64,000 nt of DNA, from the NCBI GenBank assembly GCA_964640085.1, contig CAZXFA010000016.1, forward strand, positions 1-64,000, read 5' to 3'. The notes beneath the pieces were generated by a model. It worked only from the letters and a program-made list of their open reading frames with translations. It did not search any database and was not told the DNA's origin. Of the stretch, positions 16,232 to 25,350 are shown in pieces (position 1 is the first letter of the stretch; each line of letters opens with the position of its first letter). The translations under genes were made by a program, and so were the position numbers. This DNA is from CAZXFA01 sp964640085. GTDB lineage: Bacteria; Actinomycetota; UBA4738; HRBIN12.

Positions 16232-16783
16232 CTATGCCTCCCGGAAGATCAGGACGAGGGTGTCGCCATACACCAGACGCCTCGTGAGCAGCCAGTGTAG
16301 CGGAATGACAGGCGTGGAACTCCCCGATCGACGGGTGAGGACCACGGTCCAATCCGCGGCGAGCCACCCCCGATCCAGGGTGGCGAGCGCCGCCTCCACC
16401 GTTCCCGGATCGGCGTCGTAGGGGGGATCCAACAGGATCAGGTCGAAGGGTCCCCGCCCGCGGCGGGGCTGGGAGAGGAACCGGCCGACCTCTGCCCCGA
16501 CCATCTCACCCCGGCCCGCGAGTTCGGTCCGGGCCAGGTTCTCGCCGATCGTGCGGAGGGCGGAGCGGTTGCGCTCGATGAACACCGCGCGCTCGGCTCC
16601 ACGTGACAGCGCCTCGATCCCCATGGCGCCCGAGCCGGCGAACAGGTCCAGGACCGCCGCCCCGGGGACCCGCTCTGCGATGCTGGAGAACAGACCCTCA
16701 CGGGCTCGATCGGAGACCGGCCGGACCCCCTGTGGCACGCGGGCGAGTCGAACGCCCCGTGCGGTGCCCGCGATCACGCGCAT
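16232..16783 (-). CDS. rsmD: 16S rRNA (guanine-N2)-methyltransferase RsmD
   Basis: A 183-residue SAM-dependent methyltransferase modifying G966 of 16S rRNA. It starts MRVIAGTARGVRL, contains RPVSDRAREGLFSSI, the SAM loop VLDLFAGSGAMGIEALSRGA, and the catalytic LILLDPPYDAD (DPPY). The coaD neighbour is the usual partner. A TACAGT box ends six bases before the ATG, with no ribosome-binding site between, so the gene is probably transcribed leaderless from its own promoter. Confidence 0.96.
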   Translation of the reverse strand: MRVIAGTARGVRLARVPQGVRPVSDRAREGLFSSIAERVPGAAVLDLFAGSGAMGIEALSRGAERAVFIERNRSALRTIGENLARTELAGRGEMVGAEVGRFLSQPRRGRGPFDLILLDPPYDADPGTVEAALATLDRGWLAADWTVVLTRRSGSSTPVIPLHWLLTRRLVYGDTLVLIFREA

Positions 16784-16789
16784 CGGCCC

Positions 16790-16795
16790 ACTGTA
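16790..16795 (-). promoter_or_regulatory. -10 box of a possible leaderless rsmD promoter
   Basis: TACAGT on the minus strand, six bases upstream of the rsmD ATG. It lies in the 99-base gap after recG. Confidence 0.4.
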
Positions 16796-16882
16796 GTCGG
16801 GCGATGCCGCCCCCCCGCCTGCTCAGACCGGGCTGACGTCGGCAGCCTGCCGGACGATCTCGGCGTTGGTGTCGCCGAGCAC

Positions 16883-19081
16883 CTAGGTATGGAACAGCCA
16901 GTCGATCGAGCGCTCGAACCGTGACCGGAGCTCCCGCAGGAGGGTCGGGTGGCTGGTCAGCTCCGGATCGGCGGCGATCGTTCCGAACGCCTTGGACCGG
17001 GCCCGCTCCACCAACTCCAGGTCCTCGGCCAGACGGACGAGTCGAAGATCGGGGAGGCCGGACTGGCGGACGTCGAACAGGGTGCCCTCACCCCGAAGCC
17101 TGAGGTCCTCGTCGGCCAGCTCGAACCCGTCCGTCGTCTGGACCATCGCCTCCAACCGCCGCCGGGCCTCCTCGTTGTCAGGGTGGCTCTCGTCGAACAG
17201 CACGCACCATGACGACGCCGAGCCCCGGCCGATCCGCCCCCGGAGCTGATGGAGCTGCGCCAGACCGAATCGCTCGGCGTTCTCCACGAGCATCACCGTG
17301 GCGTTGGGGACGTCGACCCCGACCTCGATCACGGTGGTCGAGATCAGCACATCGTGCTTCCCGGTCAGGAACTCCTCCATCCGCCGCTCCTTCTCCGCCG
17401 GCCGCATACGCCCGTGGAGCAGCTCCACCGACAGGTCGGGGAACACCTGGGTCGCCAGACGCTCGGCCTCGGCCTCGGCCGCCCGCACCTCAGTGCGGTT
17501 GGCCTCGTCGATCGCCGCGCACACCACGAAGGCCTGGTGCCCCGCCTCCACCTCGCGGCGCACCAGATCGTAGGCGGCCCGCCGCTCGGCCGGGGTCTTG
17601 GCGATCCGGGTCTGCACCGGCTGTCGTCCGGCAGGCATCTCGTCGAGCACGACCACGTCCAGATCGCCGTAGTAGGTGAGGGCGAGGGTCCGGGGGATCG
17701 GCGTCGCCGTCATGATCAGCACGTCGGGCGAGGCTCCCTTGCCCCGCAGCGCCATCCGCTGGTGCACGCCGAAACGATGTTGCTCGTCGATCACCGCCAG
17801 GGACAGATCGGCGAACGCCACCCCTTCCTGCACGAGGGCGTGGGTCCCGACGAGAAGGTCGACCTGTCCCGCGGCCACGCCCGCAAGGATCCGACGCCGG
17901 TCCACACCCGTCACGGCGGCGGTCAGCAGCGCGAAGGTGAGCACGGGGGGGTCGGTCGGCTCCGGCCCGAGCAGGGAGACCTGCGCCGACGCCGCCGGGC
18001 CCTCGGCGCGGGAGTCCAGGAACGGGACCGCTCCGAGAGCCGTCAGCAGAGCCGTCACCGAACGGAGATGCTGCCCGGCCAGCACCTCGGTGGGCGCCAT
18101 GATCGCCACCTGGTGCCCCGACCCGATCGCAACGAGAGCGGCCGCCAGGGCCACGAGGGTCTTCCCCGAGCCCACGTCGCCCTGGAGCAGCACGTTCATC
18201 GGCCGCGGCCGAGCCATCGCCTCGACGATCCGGTCGATCGCCCGTCGCTGCGCGTCCGTCGGCTCGAACGGGAGGCCGGCGAGCAACCGATCGAGCAGCG
18301 GACCTCCGGGCTCGTGCGCCACCCCCTGCTGCGCGCTCTCCACCCGGTGCTTGCGGAACGCCACACCCAGCTCGAGCACGAAGAGCTCGTCGAACTTCAG
18401 CCGCTCGCGGGCGGCCTCCAGCTCGGCCGGGGAGTCCGGGAAGTGGATCGTGCGGATCGCCTGGTCGTACGAGGAGAGCGATTCGGCCTCCACGAGCTCG
18501 GGCGGCAGCGGGTCGGCGATCTCCGGGAGACGCTCGAGCGCGCGCCAGACGAGCTCACGGATCGTGCGGGTGGTGACGCCCTCGGTCGCCGGATGCACGG
18601 GCGTGATGCGGGCCGTGTGCACCAGGTCCTGATCGTCGCCGCGCAGCAGCTCGACCTCCGCGTTCGCGAGCTGGAGCTGCTTGCCGTAGCGTTGTGCGAC
18701 CCCCGAGGCCGCCAACTCCTGGCCCGCGCGGTAGGTCCTCGCGAGCCAGGGCTGGTTGAAGAACGCGAGGTGCATGTACCCCGTGCCGTCGTAGATCCGA
18801 ACCGTGACCATCGGCCGGCCGCGGCGGATCGGACGCGAGGCGACGTTGACGACCCGACCGATCACGGTGCCGTACTGGCCGATCCGCAGATCCCCGATCC
18901 TCGCGACCTGAGATCGGTCGATGTAGTGACGGGGGTAGTGGTGCAGGAGGTCGGCGACGGTCCCGACACCGATCCCGGCGAGCACCTCGTGCGCCGGATC
19001 CCCCTTGGTCCGCACGCCGGTCCGACGGCTCGCCACCCGGCGATCGATCACCGCGACCGGATCGGAGAGCCTCAGTGGCAT
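16883..19081 (-). CDS. recG: ATP-dependent DNA helicase RecG
   Basis: A 732-residue superfamily 2 helicase that remodels stalled replication forks and branched DNA. The N-terminal wedge domain begins near LAGIGVGTVADLLHHYPRHY, with an OB fold around GTVIGRVVNVASRPI. The helicase core has NVLLQGDVGSGKTLVA (motif I), the DEQHRFGVHQR box (motif II), MTATPIPRTLALTYYGDLD (motif III) and VIEVGVDVPNATVMLVENAERFGLAQLHQLRGRIGR (motifs V-VI). Start is the ATG of MPLRLSDP; the longer open frame overlaps the divergent thioredoxin gene and is not coding. Confidence 0.97.
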   Translation of the reverse strand: MPLRLSDPVAVIDRRVASRRTGVRTKGDPAHEVLAGIGVGTVADLLHHYPRHYIDRSQVARIGDLRIGQYGTVIGRVVNVASRPIRRGRPMVTVRIYDGTGYMHLAFFNQPWLARTYRAGQELAASGVAQRYGKQLQLANAEVELLRGDDQDLVHTARITPVHPATEGVTTRTIRELVWRALERLPEIADPLPPELVEAESLSSYDQAIRTIHFPDSPAELEAARERLKFDELFVLELGVAFRKHRVESAQQGVAHEPGGPLLDRLLAGLPFEPTDAQRRAIDRIVEAMARPRPMNVLLQGDVGSGKTLVALAAALVAIGSGHQVAIMAPTEVLAGQHLRSVTALLTALGAVPFLDSRAEGPAASAQVSLLGPEPTDPPVLTFALLTAAVTGVDRRRILAGVAAGQVDLLVGTHALVQEGVAFADLSLAVIDEQHRFGVHQRMALRGKGASPDVLIMTATPIPRTLALTYYGDLDVVVLDEMPAGRQPVQTRIAKTPAERRAAYDLVRREVEAGHQAFVVCAAIDEANRTEVRAAEAEAERLATQVFPDLSVELLHGRMRPAEKERRMEEFLTGKHDVLISTTVIEVGVDVPNATVMLVENAERFGLAQLHQLRGRIGRGSASSWCVLFDESHPDNEEARRRLEAMVQTTDGFELADEDLRLRGEGTLFDVRQSGLPDLRLVRLAEDLELVERARSKAFGTIAADPELTSHPTLLRELRSRFERSIDWLFHT

Positions 19082-19114
19082 CGGCGACCCGCCTCCGGAA
19101 CCATGCCCGCGTTC

Positions 19115-19120
19115 TACCAT
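19115..19120 (+). promoter_or_regulatory. -10 box of a possible leaderless promoter for the thioredoxin-like gene
   Basis: TACCAT on the plus strand, seven bases before the ATG at 19128. It favours this ATG over the one at 19119, which lies within the box. Confidence 0.4.
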
Positions 19121-19127
19121 GGTCTCC

Positions 19128-19640
19128 ATGGGGTCCCGTCGCGCGCTCCTCGCCCTGGCCGTGGTCGGGCTAATGGCGGCGTCCTGCGGCGGGTCACGCG
19201 CCGGGAACGGACCGACCGGGTCGCTCATGCCCGCGGGCCCGGATGCCCTGCCCGCGTTCGACCTGACCCGATACGAGGCCCTGATGCAGGAGCTCCGGGG
19301 GCACCCGGTGCTCGTGAACATCTGGGCCTCGTGGTGCGGACCATGCCGACGGGAGGGCCCGCACCTGGCCGCCGCACACGCCGAGTACGGCGACCGGGTC
19401 CAGTTCTTGGGGGTGGACATCCTGGACTCGCGCGAGTCGGCGAGGGCGTTCATGCGGGAGATGGGATGGGACTACCCGAGCGTGTTCGATCCTCCTGGGG
19501 CGATCCGCGACGGCCTCGGGTTGCTGGGCCAGCCGGCCACGCTCTTCTACGATGCCTCCGGAACCCTGGTCGAGACATGGGTCGGGCCGGTCGATCGACA
19601 GAGCCTGTCCGAGCTCCTGGAAGGCATCGCCGCAGCGTAG
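19128..19640 (+). CDS. TlpA/ResA-like thioredoxin-fold lipoprotein
   Basis: A 170-residue exported protein. Residues 1-20 are a lipoprotein signal with lipobox LMAASC (lipidated Cys20). The thioredoxin fold follows: VLVNIWASWCGPCRREGPHL with redox Cys70 and Cys73, and the cis-proline region LGLLGQPATLFYDASG. This is the TlpA/ResA type of membrane-tethered thiol reductase or oxidase working outside the membrane, often in cytochrome c maturation. No cytochrome genes are nearby, so the client is unknown. It is divergent from recG. Confidence 0.92.
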   Translation: MGSRRALLALAVVGLMAASCGGSRAGNGPTGSLMPAGPDALPAFDLTRYEALMQELRGHPVLVNIWASWCGPCRREGPHLAAAHAEYGDRVQFLGVDILDSRESARAFMREMGWDYPSVFDPPGAIRDGLGLLGQPATLFYDASGTLVETWVGPVDRQSLSELLEGIAAA

Positions 19641-19660
19641 GTCGGTCGACCGGTGTTTGG

Positions 19661-19666
19661 TACCCT
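19661..19666 (+). promoter_or_regulatory. candidate -10 box for rpmB
   Basis: TACCCT nine bases before the rpmB ATG, in the 35-base gap after the thioredoxin-like gene. The transcript would have almost no leader. No clear -35 was seen. Confidence 0.3.
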
Positions 19667-19675
19667 TCCCGGGCC

Positions 19676-19867
19676 ATGGCAGCCGTCTGCGACATCTGCG
19701 GGAAGAAGCCCTTCTTCGGCAAGCAGGTCTCCCACTCGCACCGTCGGACCTCCCGTCGGTGGAACCCGAACGTCCAGCGTGTCCGTGCGCTGGTGAACGG
19801 GGCGCCCAGGCGACTGTACGTCTGCACGAGCTGCTTGAAGGCGGGCAAGGTCCAGCGCGCCGTCTGA
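19676..19867 (+). CDS. rpmB: 50S ribosomal protein L28
   Basis: A 63-residue L28. MAAVCDICGKKPFFGKQVSHSHRRTSRRWNPN matches the family, and CxxC pairs at the start (CDIC) and near the end (CTSC) mark the zinc-binding form. It lies divergent from recG, its common neighbour in actinobacteria. A much longer frame through this position is the antisense shadow of recG and is not coding. Confidence 0.95.
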   Translation: MAAVCDICGKKPFFGKQVSHSHRRTSRRWNPNVQRVRALVNGAPRRLYVCTSCLKAGKVQRAV

Positions 19868-19971
19868 CCCCCTCGGGGGCTACAGCGTGTCGCCCCCGGA
19901 CTGACCGTTCGGTGGTTCCCGCCGAAGCGGCAACCCGATAGCATTCGACTGCCGATGGTCCGGAGGATCAC

Positions 19972-22383
19972 ATGACCGATGGGCGGCTCCGGGTCGTTCT
20001 GGCAGGGTCCCCCTACCCGCAGCCGGACGGACCCCGGCCTTTCCTCGAGGAGAGCGGATTCGAGGTCCTCTCGGAGGTCTCCGGTCGCGAAGAGCTGTTC
20101 CGGGTCCTGCGGGAGGACGAGCCGGACCTTCTGGTGCTCGGTCCCGAGCTGATCGAACGCGAGCTCGTCCAGACCGCCCGGGATCTCGCCCCCGGCATCG
20201 GGCTCGTCGCCGTGGTCCGCGGGCGGGTACCGAAAGCCCTCGTCGGACAAATCGACGGACAGGTCCCCTACGGCGCACCGCTCGGCTCCTTGACCGCCGA
20301 GCTGGCTCGCGTCGCGGTGATACCTGCGGACCCGCGTTCGATGCGGGGCCGCCTCGGGCGGAGCCGGACCCTGCTCGCAGCCGGACGGATCGCCCCGATG
20401 GCAGCGGCGGTCGCGATCGTGACGGGTGCGTGGATCCTGTTCGCCACCTTCCCGGAGGGTCAGCTTCCGCCACGGGCGGACGGCACCCCCCCCGGCGCGA
20501 CGTCCGCCCCGACGGGAGAGCCGGGCGCCACGACGAGTGCTCCCACGCCGGTCGGGACGGCACTAGAGGCCCTGGACGCCCTGGTCGGAGCGATCGGCGC
20601 GGGCGACTACGAGCTGGCCGTCGCCCAGGCTGAGCGGCTGGTCCAGGAGCGGGAGCGCGCGATCGAGCAGGGCTTCGACGTCGCCTCCCTCGACGCCTCG
20701 GTCGCGGCGGCGCTCGGTACGGCGGCGCGAGACCTGCCGGCCTCGGTGGTCACAACGCTCCGGGCGGTCCTCGGAGCCCTCCTTCCGTCGGCCGGGGAGG
20801 GAGTGGTGGTGACCGGGGACGGCCGGTTCGGCGACGTCCCGGTGGGGACGACCTCCGGGCCGATCCTGTTCCATGCCGCGAACCTTGGGCCGGAGTCGAC
20901 ACGGGTCCTCGTCGAGGTCCTCGGCCCGTCCGCCGACCGGTTCTCCCTCGCCGGCGGATGCGACGGTCGGACCCTTCCGCCCGACGAGGGGTGCACAATC
21001 GAGGTCACCTTCCGACCGTCGGCCGTCGGCCAGGCAACGGCGCAGCTCCGGATCGCATCCGAAGACGGACCGCCCTTCACCTTGGCCCTGAGCGGTACGG
21101 GGATCCTCGGGCCGACCGAGAACGAGCCTCCGGTCCCCGAAGCTCCCGACACCGAGCCGCCGATCCTGCTCTGCGATCCGGTCGGAGGTGGATGGCACGG
21201 CTCCGACGTCATCGTCAGCTGCCGCGCCAACGACGCGGGCTCCGGCCTCGCCGACCCGGGACTGGCTGCGTTCGTCCTGCGGACCAGCACACCGGCCGGA
21301 ACCGAGACCTCCAGCGCGCGGACGGATAGCCGTAGGGTGTGCGATCTCGAGGGGAACTGCGCCACGGTCGGCCCGATCGGCGGGATCAAGGTCGACAAAC
21401 GAGCCCCGGACGTGACGTGCGACCGACCTGGATCCGGATGGCACGGAGAGAACGTGGTCGTCGACTGCGCGGCGCGCGACCGTGGCTCCGGGATGAGGTC
21501 GGATGCTCGGTTCGAGCTGTCGACCAACGTCCCGCGGGACGACGAGACCGCAGATGCGGAGACGAGGAGGCGTTCGGTCTGCGACCGGGCGGGGAACTGC
21601 ACCACCGCCGGCCCGATCGGCGGGATCAAGGTGGATCGGAAGTCCCCGAGGGTGTCCTGCGACGGTCCGGGCGGAGGATGGCACGCGGAGAACGTCCGCG
21701 TCGCCTGCGACGCGAACGATGGGGGGTCAGGCGTCACCGGGGGCGATTCCGCCTTCACGCTTGCGACCGAGGTTGCCGCGGGGACCGAGACCGCCGACGC
21801 GAGGACGGGGACGCGCGAGATCTGCGACCGCGTCGGGAACTGCACCACCGCGGGTCCGATCGGTGGGATCAAGGTGGACCGGAAGGCGCCGGAGATCACG
21901 ATCACGGCCCCGTCGTCCGGCTCGGTCTTCCTCCTCGATGAGAGCGTGACCACCAGCTTCGCGTGCACCGACGGCGGGGCGGGAACGGTGATCTGCCAGG
22001 GGTCGGGGAACGTCGACACCACGTCTGTGGGTGAGCGAACCTTCGCCGTGACCGCGCGCGACGCCGTGGGGAACGAAGCGACGCAGCGCGTCGCGTACCT
22101 GGTCACCTATGGAGTACAGCTGCTCTCGGATCCCGGCAAAGCCGGGAACAAGGTGCACTTCAGGCTGGTGAACGCGTCTGGCGCCAACGAGTCGTCCCCG
22201 CGCGTGGGGGTGACCGCGGTGGACCTCGACGGCGAGCCGCTGAAGCGGCGTCTGGCCTATAACCCCGGCCAACGGGCATATCGCCTGAACCTGCCCGGCA
22301 ACATCGAGGACGGACAGCACGTCCTGCGCTTCAGGGCCGAGGGCGACCCCATCGTTCACTCGGTGACGTTCACCACGGATTAG
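19972..22383 (+). CDS. membrane-anchored surface protein: degenerate receiver, TM, three repeats, PxKF domain
   Basis: An 803-residue multidomain protein. Residues 1-115 resemble a response-regulator receiver, but the phospho-acceptor position is glycine (DLLVLGPEL), so it is probably not phosphorylated. A membrane helix lies at about 138-158, then a Pro/Thr-rich linker. Residues about 275-380 are a choice-of-anchor/Hydin-like beta domain ending LALSGTG. Then come three repeats of about 81 residues, each with CD-x-PG-x-GWH...C, VCD-x-x-GNC and GPIGGIKVD, whose four cysteines may pair. The C-terminus is a PxKF-type domain. The receiver would be cytoplasmic and the rest outside. A TAGCAT box lies upstream at 19939 and GGAGG before the ATG. 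Function unknown; surface adhesion or signalling is plausible. Confidence 0.85.
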   Translation: MTDGRLRVVLAGSPYPQPDGPRPFLEESGFEVLSEVSGREELFRVLREDEPDLLVLGPELIERELVQTARDLAPGIGLVAVVRGRVPKALVGQIDGQVPYGAPLGSLTAELARVAVIPADPRSMRGRLGRSRTLLAAGRIAPMAAAVAIVTGAWILFATFPEGQLPPRADGTPPGATSAPTGEPGATTSAPTPVGTALEALDALVGAIGAGDYELAVAQAERLVQERERAIEQGFDVASLDASVAAALGTAARDLPASVVTTLRAVLGALLPSAGEGVVVTGDGRFGDVPVGTTSGPILFHAANLGPESTRVLVEVLGPSADRFSLAGGCDGRTLPPDEGCTIEVTFRPSAVGQATAQLRIASEDGPPFTLALSGTGILGPTENEPPVPEAPDTEPPILLCDPVGGGWHGSDVIVSCRANDAGSGLADPGLAAFVLRTSTPAGTETSSARTDSRRVCDLEGNCATVGPIGGIKVDKRAPDVTCDRPGSGWHGENVVVDCAARDRGSGMRSDARFELSTNVPRDDETADAETRRRSVCDRAGNCTTAGPIGGIKVDRKSPRVSCDGPGGGWHAENVRVACDANDGGSGVTGGDSAFTLATEVAAGTETADARTGTREICDRVGNCTTAGPIGGIKVDRKAPEITITAPSSGSVFLLDESVTTSFACTDGGAGTVICQGSGNVDTTSVGERTFAVTARDAVGNEATQRVAYLVTYGVQLLSDPGKAGNKVHFRLVNASGANESSPRVGVTAVDLDGEPLKRRLAYNPGQRAYRLNLPGNIEDGQHVLRFRAEGDPIVHSVTFTTD
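21157..21885 (+). repeat. three tandem in-frame repeats of about 243 bases
   Basis: Units run about 21157-21399, 21400-21642 and 21643-21885. Each encodes a four-cysteine module ending with GPIGGIKVD; the second and third are closest (GNCTTAGPIGGIKVDRK in both), consistent with recent duplication. Confidence 0.85.
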
Positions 22384-22395
22384 CCGCAGACGCAA

Positions 22396-22430
22396 CGTTG
22401 CCCCGGACCCCATCGGGGTCCGGGGCAACG
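22396..22430. terminator. perfect 16-bp hairpin between convergent genes
   Basis: CGTTGCCCCGGACCCC (22396-22411), a three-base loop ATC, then its exact reverse complement (22415-22430). It lies 12 bases after the surface-protein stop and 18 bases from the convergent secreted-protein stop. There is no T run on either side, as is common for actinobacterial terminators. It is likely to end transcription in both directions. Confidence 0.8.
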
Positions 22431-22448
22431 TCGCTGGGTCGTGCTTGG

Positions 22449-24323
22449 TCAGGACGCGATCCGCGCGTACATCGCGTCCTGGCGGTACCCATCGTGCAGG
22501 TCGCCGGTGTAGAAGTCGACCTGCGGCGCGGTCACGAGCTCGTTCAGGCCCGTCCACACGACGTGGATCGCATCGTCCGGGCCGACCGCCAGCCCCGTGT
22601 AGTCGCCGTGGAACACGTTGCAGTCCTTGCCTTCAGCCGGTTCGCCAGACGGATCCTCGTATCCAGCAGGTCCGCACACCGCCGGCCACTCGGTCGTGTA
22701 CTGACCGGCCCAGTGGGTGACGGACACGTCGATGTTCTCCTCGGGACCGAGGATCTGCTTACCGCCCCCTCCGACCGAGAGGACGTGCTGGAAGACGTCC
22801 GCCTTCCCATCCACGTCCGGGTTCTGGTCCTCGTCCCACGCAACGGCGAGCGTGCCATCTGACAGGTGCCCGGCCCACGGGAACCACTGCGAACCGCCAC
22901 CACCATCGACCATCTGACGGGACGACCAGGTCTCGCCTCCGTCCACCGACGTGGACATGTACACCTTCGTAACGGCCCCCGGCCCGCCGGCATCGCACGG
23001 GTCATAGTCCGGTGCGGTGCCGGGGATGTCGTCCAGGCACGCGAGCGAGGCGTTGGGGTTGGCCACCGCTCGCTCGCTCCACACGATCGCGAGGCCGTTC
23101 GGATCGGCGGGACTGACCGAGATGTTCCCGGCCGAGGTCCACCGGATCTGGTGACCCCAGATGGTCTGGCGGAAGATCACCGAGTACGGCATGTCGGCGA
23201 GTCCGTCCTCGAGCTGAGTGACCTGGAACGGGCCGTCGAATGTGGCCCCACCGTCCGTCGACCTCACGACCATGATCTGTGCGTCGAAGAGATCGTCCAG
23301 GTTCGAGTCACCGTCCTCGTCCCACGCCGCCGCGTTCTGATAGTTGTGGAAGTGCACGTACAACGTGCCGTCCGAAGCGACGGCCGGGTAGCTGAACTGA
23401 TCCTCGTCGCAGTCATCGCTATCGAACGGCGGGACCGACTGGAACGTGCAGCTCTCGTGCGAGCCGGAGATCTCCTGCGGCCTGGACCAGCTCCTGCCGC
23501 CGTCATCCGAGTAGCTCAGGTAGATCGGCGACTCCGTGTAGCTTCCCTGGATCCCGTTCACGAACTTCGTCGCCGTCACGTAGGTCCGCCCGAAGAACGG
23601 CGAGCCCGGGTAGTTGTCGACGGCGATGTACTCCTTGTCCCAGAACACGGCGTTGTTCGCCGGGCCTATCCCGGCTCCCTGGCCCTTGAACACGGTCACC
23701 GGCCGCCCCCAGGTGAGCCCGCCGTCGGTCGACCGGCTCACGCCGACGTCGCCGGCCGCCACCCAGAAGCCCCCCACGCCGCCGACGTTCTGGAGCTGTG
23801 CCATCAGCGCCACGTCGTGCTTGGCGTCGAAGGCTGGTGCCGGGTCGCCGCTCCCATTCCCGCTCCCGAACGGGATCTGACCGTCCACCCAGGTCTCCCC
23901 GCCGTCGAACGACGTGAAGAACCCGGTGGGCACGAGCGCCTGCCGCGCACCGATGGCGTTGTTGAACCGGTAGTAGTAGTCGTTCGACCCGGCCAGTAGG
24001 TGGTCCGGGTCCTCCGGATCGACCGCGATCGCGAGCTCGTTGTCGGGGGCGAAGTCCTGGCCGAACTCCTCGTCGTTGCAGCTGATGTCGACCGCTCCCG
24101 CGGTGGGATCGCCCGAGCTGGTGCACGTGAACCGCTCGATCTGCTTCTTGCTGAACTGCCCGCCGCCCAGGCCGGGCAACAGGTCGAACTGCTGCGGCGC
24201 CGGCAGCAGCTTCATCGCGATCAGGTCCGACGTGTTGAACGGCCGGTCCCGACCGGCGGACGGCGTGGCCACCAGCGCGACCACCATCGTCAACGCCGTG
24301 GCGACCACCAGGAACCTCCGCAT
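22449..24323 (-). CDS. secreted BNR/sialidase-like repeat protein
   Basis: A 624-residue exported protein with a Sec signal peptide at residues 1-24 (LVVATALTMVVALVATPSAG). The mature part is a beta-propeller with at least five Asp-box (BNR) motifs: SFDGGETW, STDGGLTW, SDDGGRSW, STDGGATF and SVDGGETW. NDYYYRFNN and ELAIAVDPEDPDHLLAGSND are typical of uncharacterised sialidase-fold proteins. The arginine triad of true sialidases is not evident, so no enzyme activity is claimed. The ATG at 24323 has GGAGAGG at a usable distance; a GTG three codons earlier is too close to it. Confidence 0.85.
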   Translation of the reverse strand: MRRFLVVATALTMVVALVATPSAGRDRPFNTSDLIAMKLLPAPQQFDLLPGLGGGQFSKKQIERFTCTSSGDPTAGAVDISCNDEEFGQDFAPDNELAIAVDPEDPDHLLAGSNDYYYRFNNAIGARQALVPTGFFTSFDGGETWVDGQIPFGSGNGSGDPAPAFDAKHDVALMAQLQNVGGVGGFWVAAGDVGVSRSTDGGLTWGRPVTVFKGQGAGIGPANNAVFWDKEYIAVDNYPGSPFFGRTYVTATKFVNGIQGSYTESPIYLSYSDDGGRSWSRPQEISGSHESCTFQSVPPFDSDDCDEDQFSYPAVASDGTLYVHFHNYQNAAAWDEDGDSNLDDLFDAQIMVVRSTDGGATFDGPFQVTQLEDGLADMPYSVIFRQTIWGHQIRWTSAGNISVSPADPNGLAIVWSERAVANPNASLACLDDIPGTAPDYDPCDAGGPGAVTKVYMSTSVDGGETWSSRQMVDGGGGSQWFPWAGHLSDGTLAVAWDEDQNPDVDGKADVFQHVLSVGGGGKQILGPEENIDVSVTHWAGQYTTEWPAVCGPAGYEDPSGEPAEGKDCNVFHGDYTGLAVGPDDAIHVVWTGLNELVTAPQVDFYTGDLHDGYRQDAMYARIAS

Positions 24324-24402
24324 ACGCGGCACCCCCTCTCCGAAGGAACGTGTCCTCCGACGCTACGCCCTCGGCTCCCCTGAACGCAACCCGCGTTCTT
24401 CC

Positions 24403-25350
24403 CTACGCCAGGGCGCGCTCCACGGCCGCGACCACGGCATCGCCCAGGTCCACGTCAGCCGCCTCCGCGTTCTCATCGACCTGCTCCACCCTGGTGGCGC
24501 CCACGATCGCGGTCGAGACCTCCGGTCGGCGGAGCGCCCAGGCAAGGGCAAGCCTCGACATCGGCAGACCGAGGTCGGCCGCCACCGAGCGGAGCCGATC
24601 GACCCGGGCGAAGTTCCAGGGCGTGAAGAACCGCCGGATGAACCCGGCGCCCTCGGGGTCGGCGGCCCGGGAGTCCGGTGGGACGTCCCTCGCGCTGCGG
24701 TACTTCCCGGTGAGCATCCCCTGCGCGAGCGGCGAGAAGACCAGGACCCCCAGCCCCAGCCGTGCGCAGGTCGGAAGCACGCCGTCCTCGATCCCCCGCT
24801 CGAACATCGAGTACCGGGGCTGGTCGGTGGCGGGAGGAGCGAGGTCCTCCCGCTCGCACAGCCCCACGGCCTCCCGCATCTGCTCGGGCGTCCACTCGGA
24901 CACCCCCCAGTGTCGGACCTTCCCCGCCCGGACGAGATCGTCCATCACCCGACATGTCTCCTCGAGCGGGGTGTCGGGGTCGAAGCGGTGGCACTGGTAG
25001 AGGTCGATCACGTCGAGACCTAGGCGCCGCAGGCTCGCGTCGCACTGCGCGAGCACGTGCGCCCGTCCTAGCCCTCGGTCCTCGGGACCCGGGCCCATCG
25101 GGAAGAAGACCTTCGTGGCCACGAGGATCCGGTCGCGCGGCAGCCCGGCGATCGCCTTGCCCAGCACTTGCTCGGCGCGGCCGCCCCCGTACGCGTTGGC
25201 CGTGTCGAACAGGGTCACGCCGAGCTCGTAGGCCCGGCGCACGCACGCGATCGCGACCTCCTCATCCACCGGACCGCCGAAGGTCAGCCACGAGCCGAGG
25301 GACACGACCGAGGCCTCGATCCCGGTCCGGCCGAGCGGGCGGTACCTCAT
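24403..25350 (-). CDS. aldo/keto reductase
   Basis: A 315-residue TIM-barrel NADPH-dependent oxidoreductase. The tetrad is visible: Asp and Tyr in FDTANAYGGGRAE, Lys in ILVATKVFF, His in IDLYQCHRFD. The C-terminal cofactor segment (IVGATRVEQVDENAEA) is present. It resembles the voltage-gated K+ channel beta-subunit/YghZ-like subgroup, but substrate cannot be assigned. Start is the ATG of MRYRPLGRTG. Its first bases overlap the thiD stop (ATGA), so it is translated with thiL-thiD, though no link to thiamin is known. Confidence 0.92.
   Translation of the reverse strand: MRYRPLGRTGIEASVVSLGSWLTFGGPVDEEVAIACVRRAYELGVTLFDTANAYGGGRAEQVLGKAIAGLPRDRILVATKVFFPMGPGPEDRGLGRAHVLAQCDASLRRLGLDVIDLYQCHRFDPDTPLEETCRVMDDLVRAGKVRHWGVSEWTPEQMREAVGLCEREDLAPPATDQPRYSMFERGIEDGVLPTCARLGLGVLVFSPLAQGMLTGKYRSARDVPPDSRAADPEGAGFIRRFFTPWNFARVDRLRSVAADLGLPMSRLALAWALRRPEVSTAIVGATRVEQVDENAEAADVDLGDAVVAAVERALA

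Noticed and set aside
16823..16882. 19-codon frame directly after the recG stop
   Set aside because: Starts with GTG but is too short, lacks a ribosome-binding site and has no family match that I can see.
17249..19867. 872-codon plus-strand frame ending with L28
   Set aside because: Antisense of recG; only the last 63 codons (rpmB) are real.
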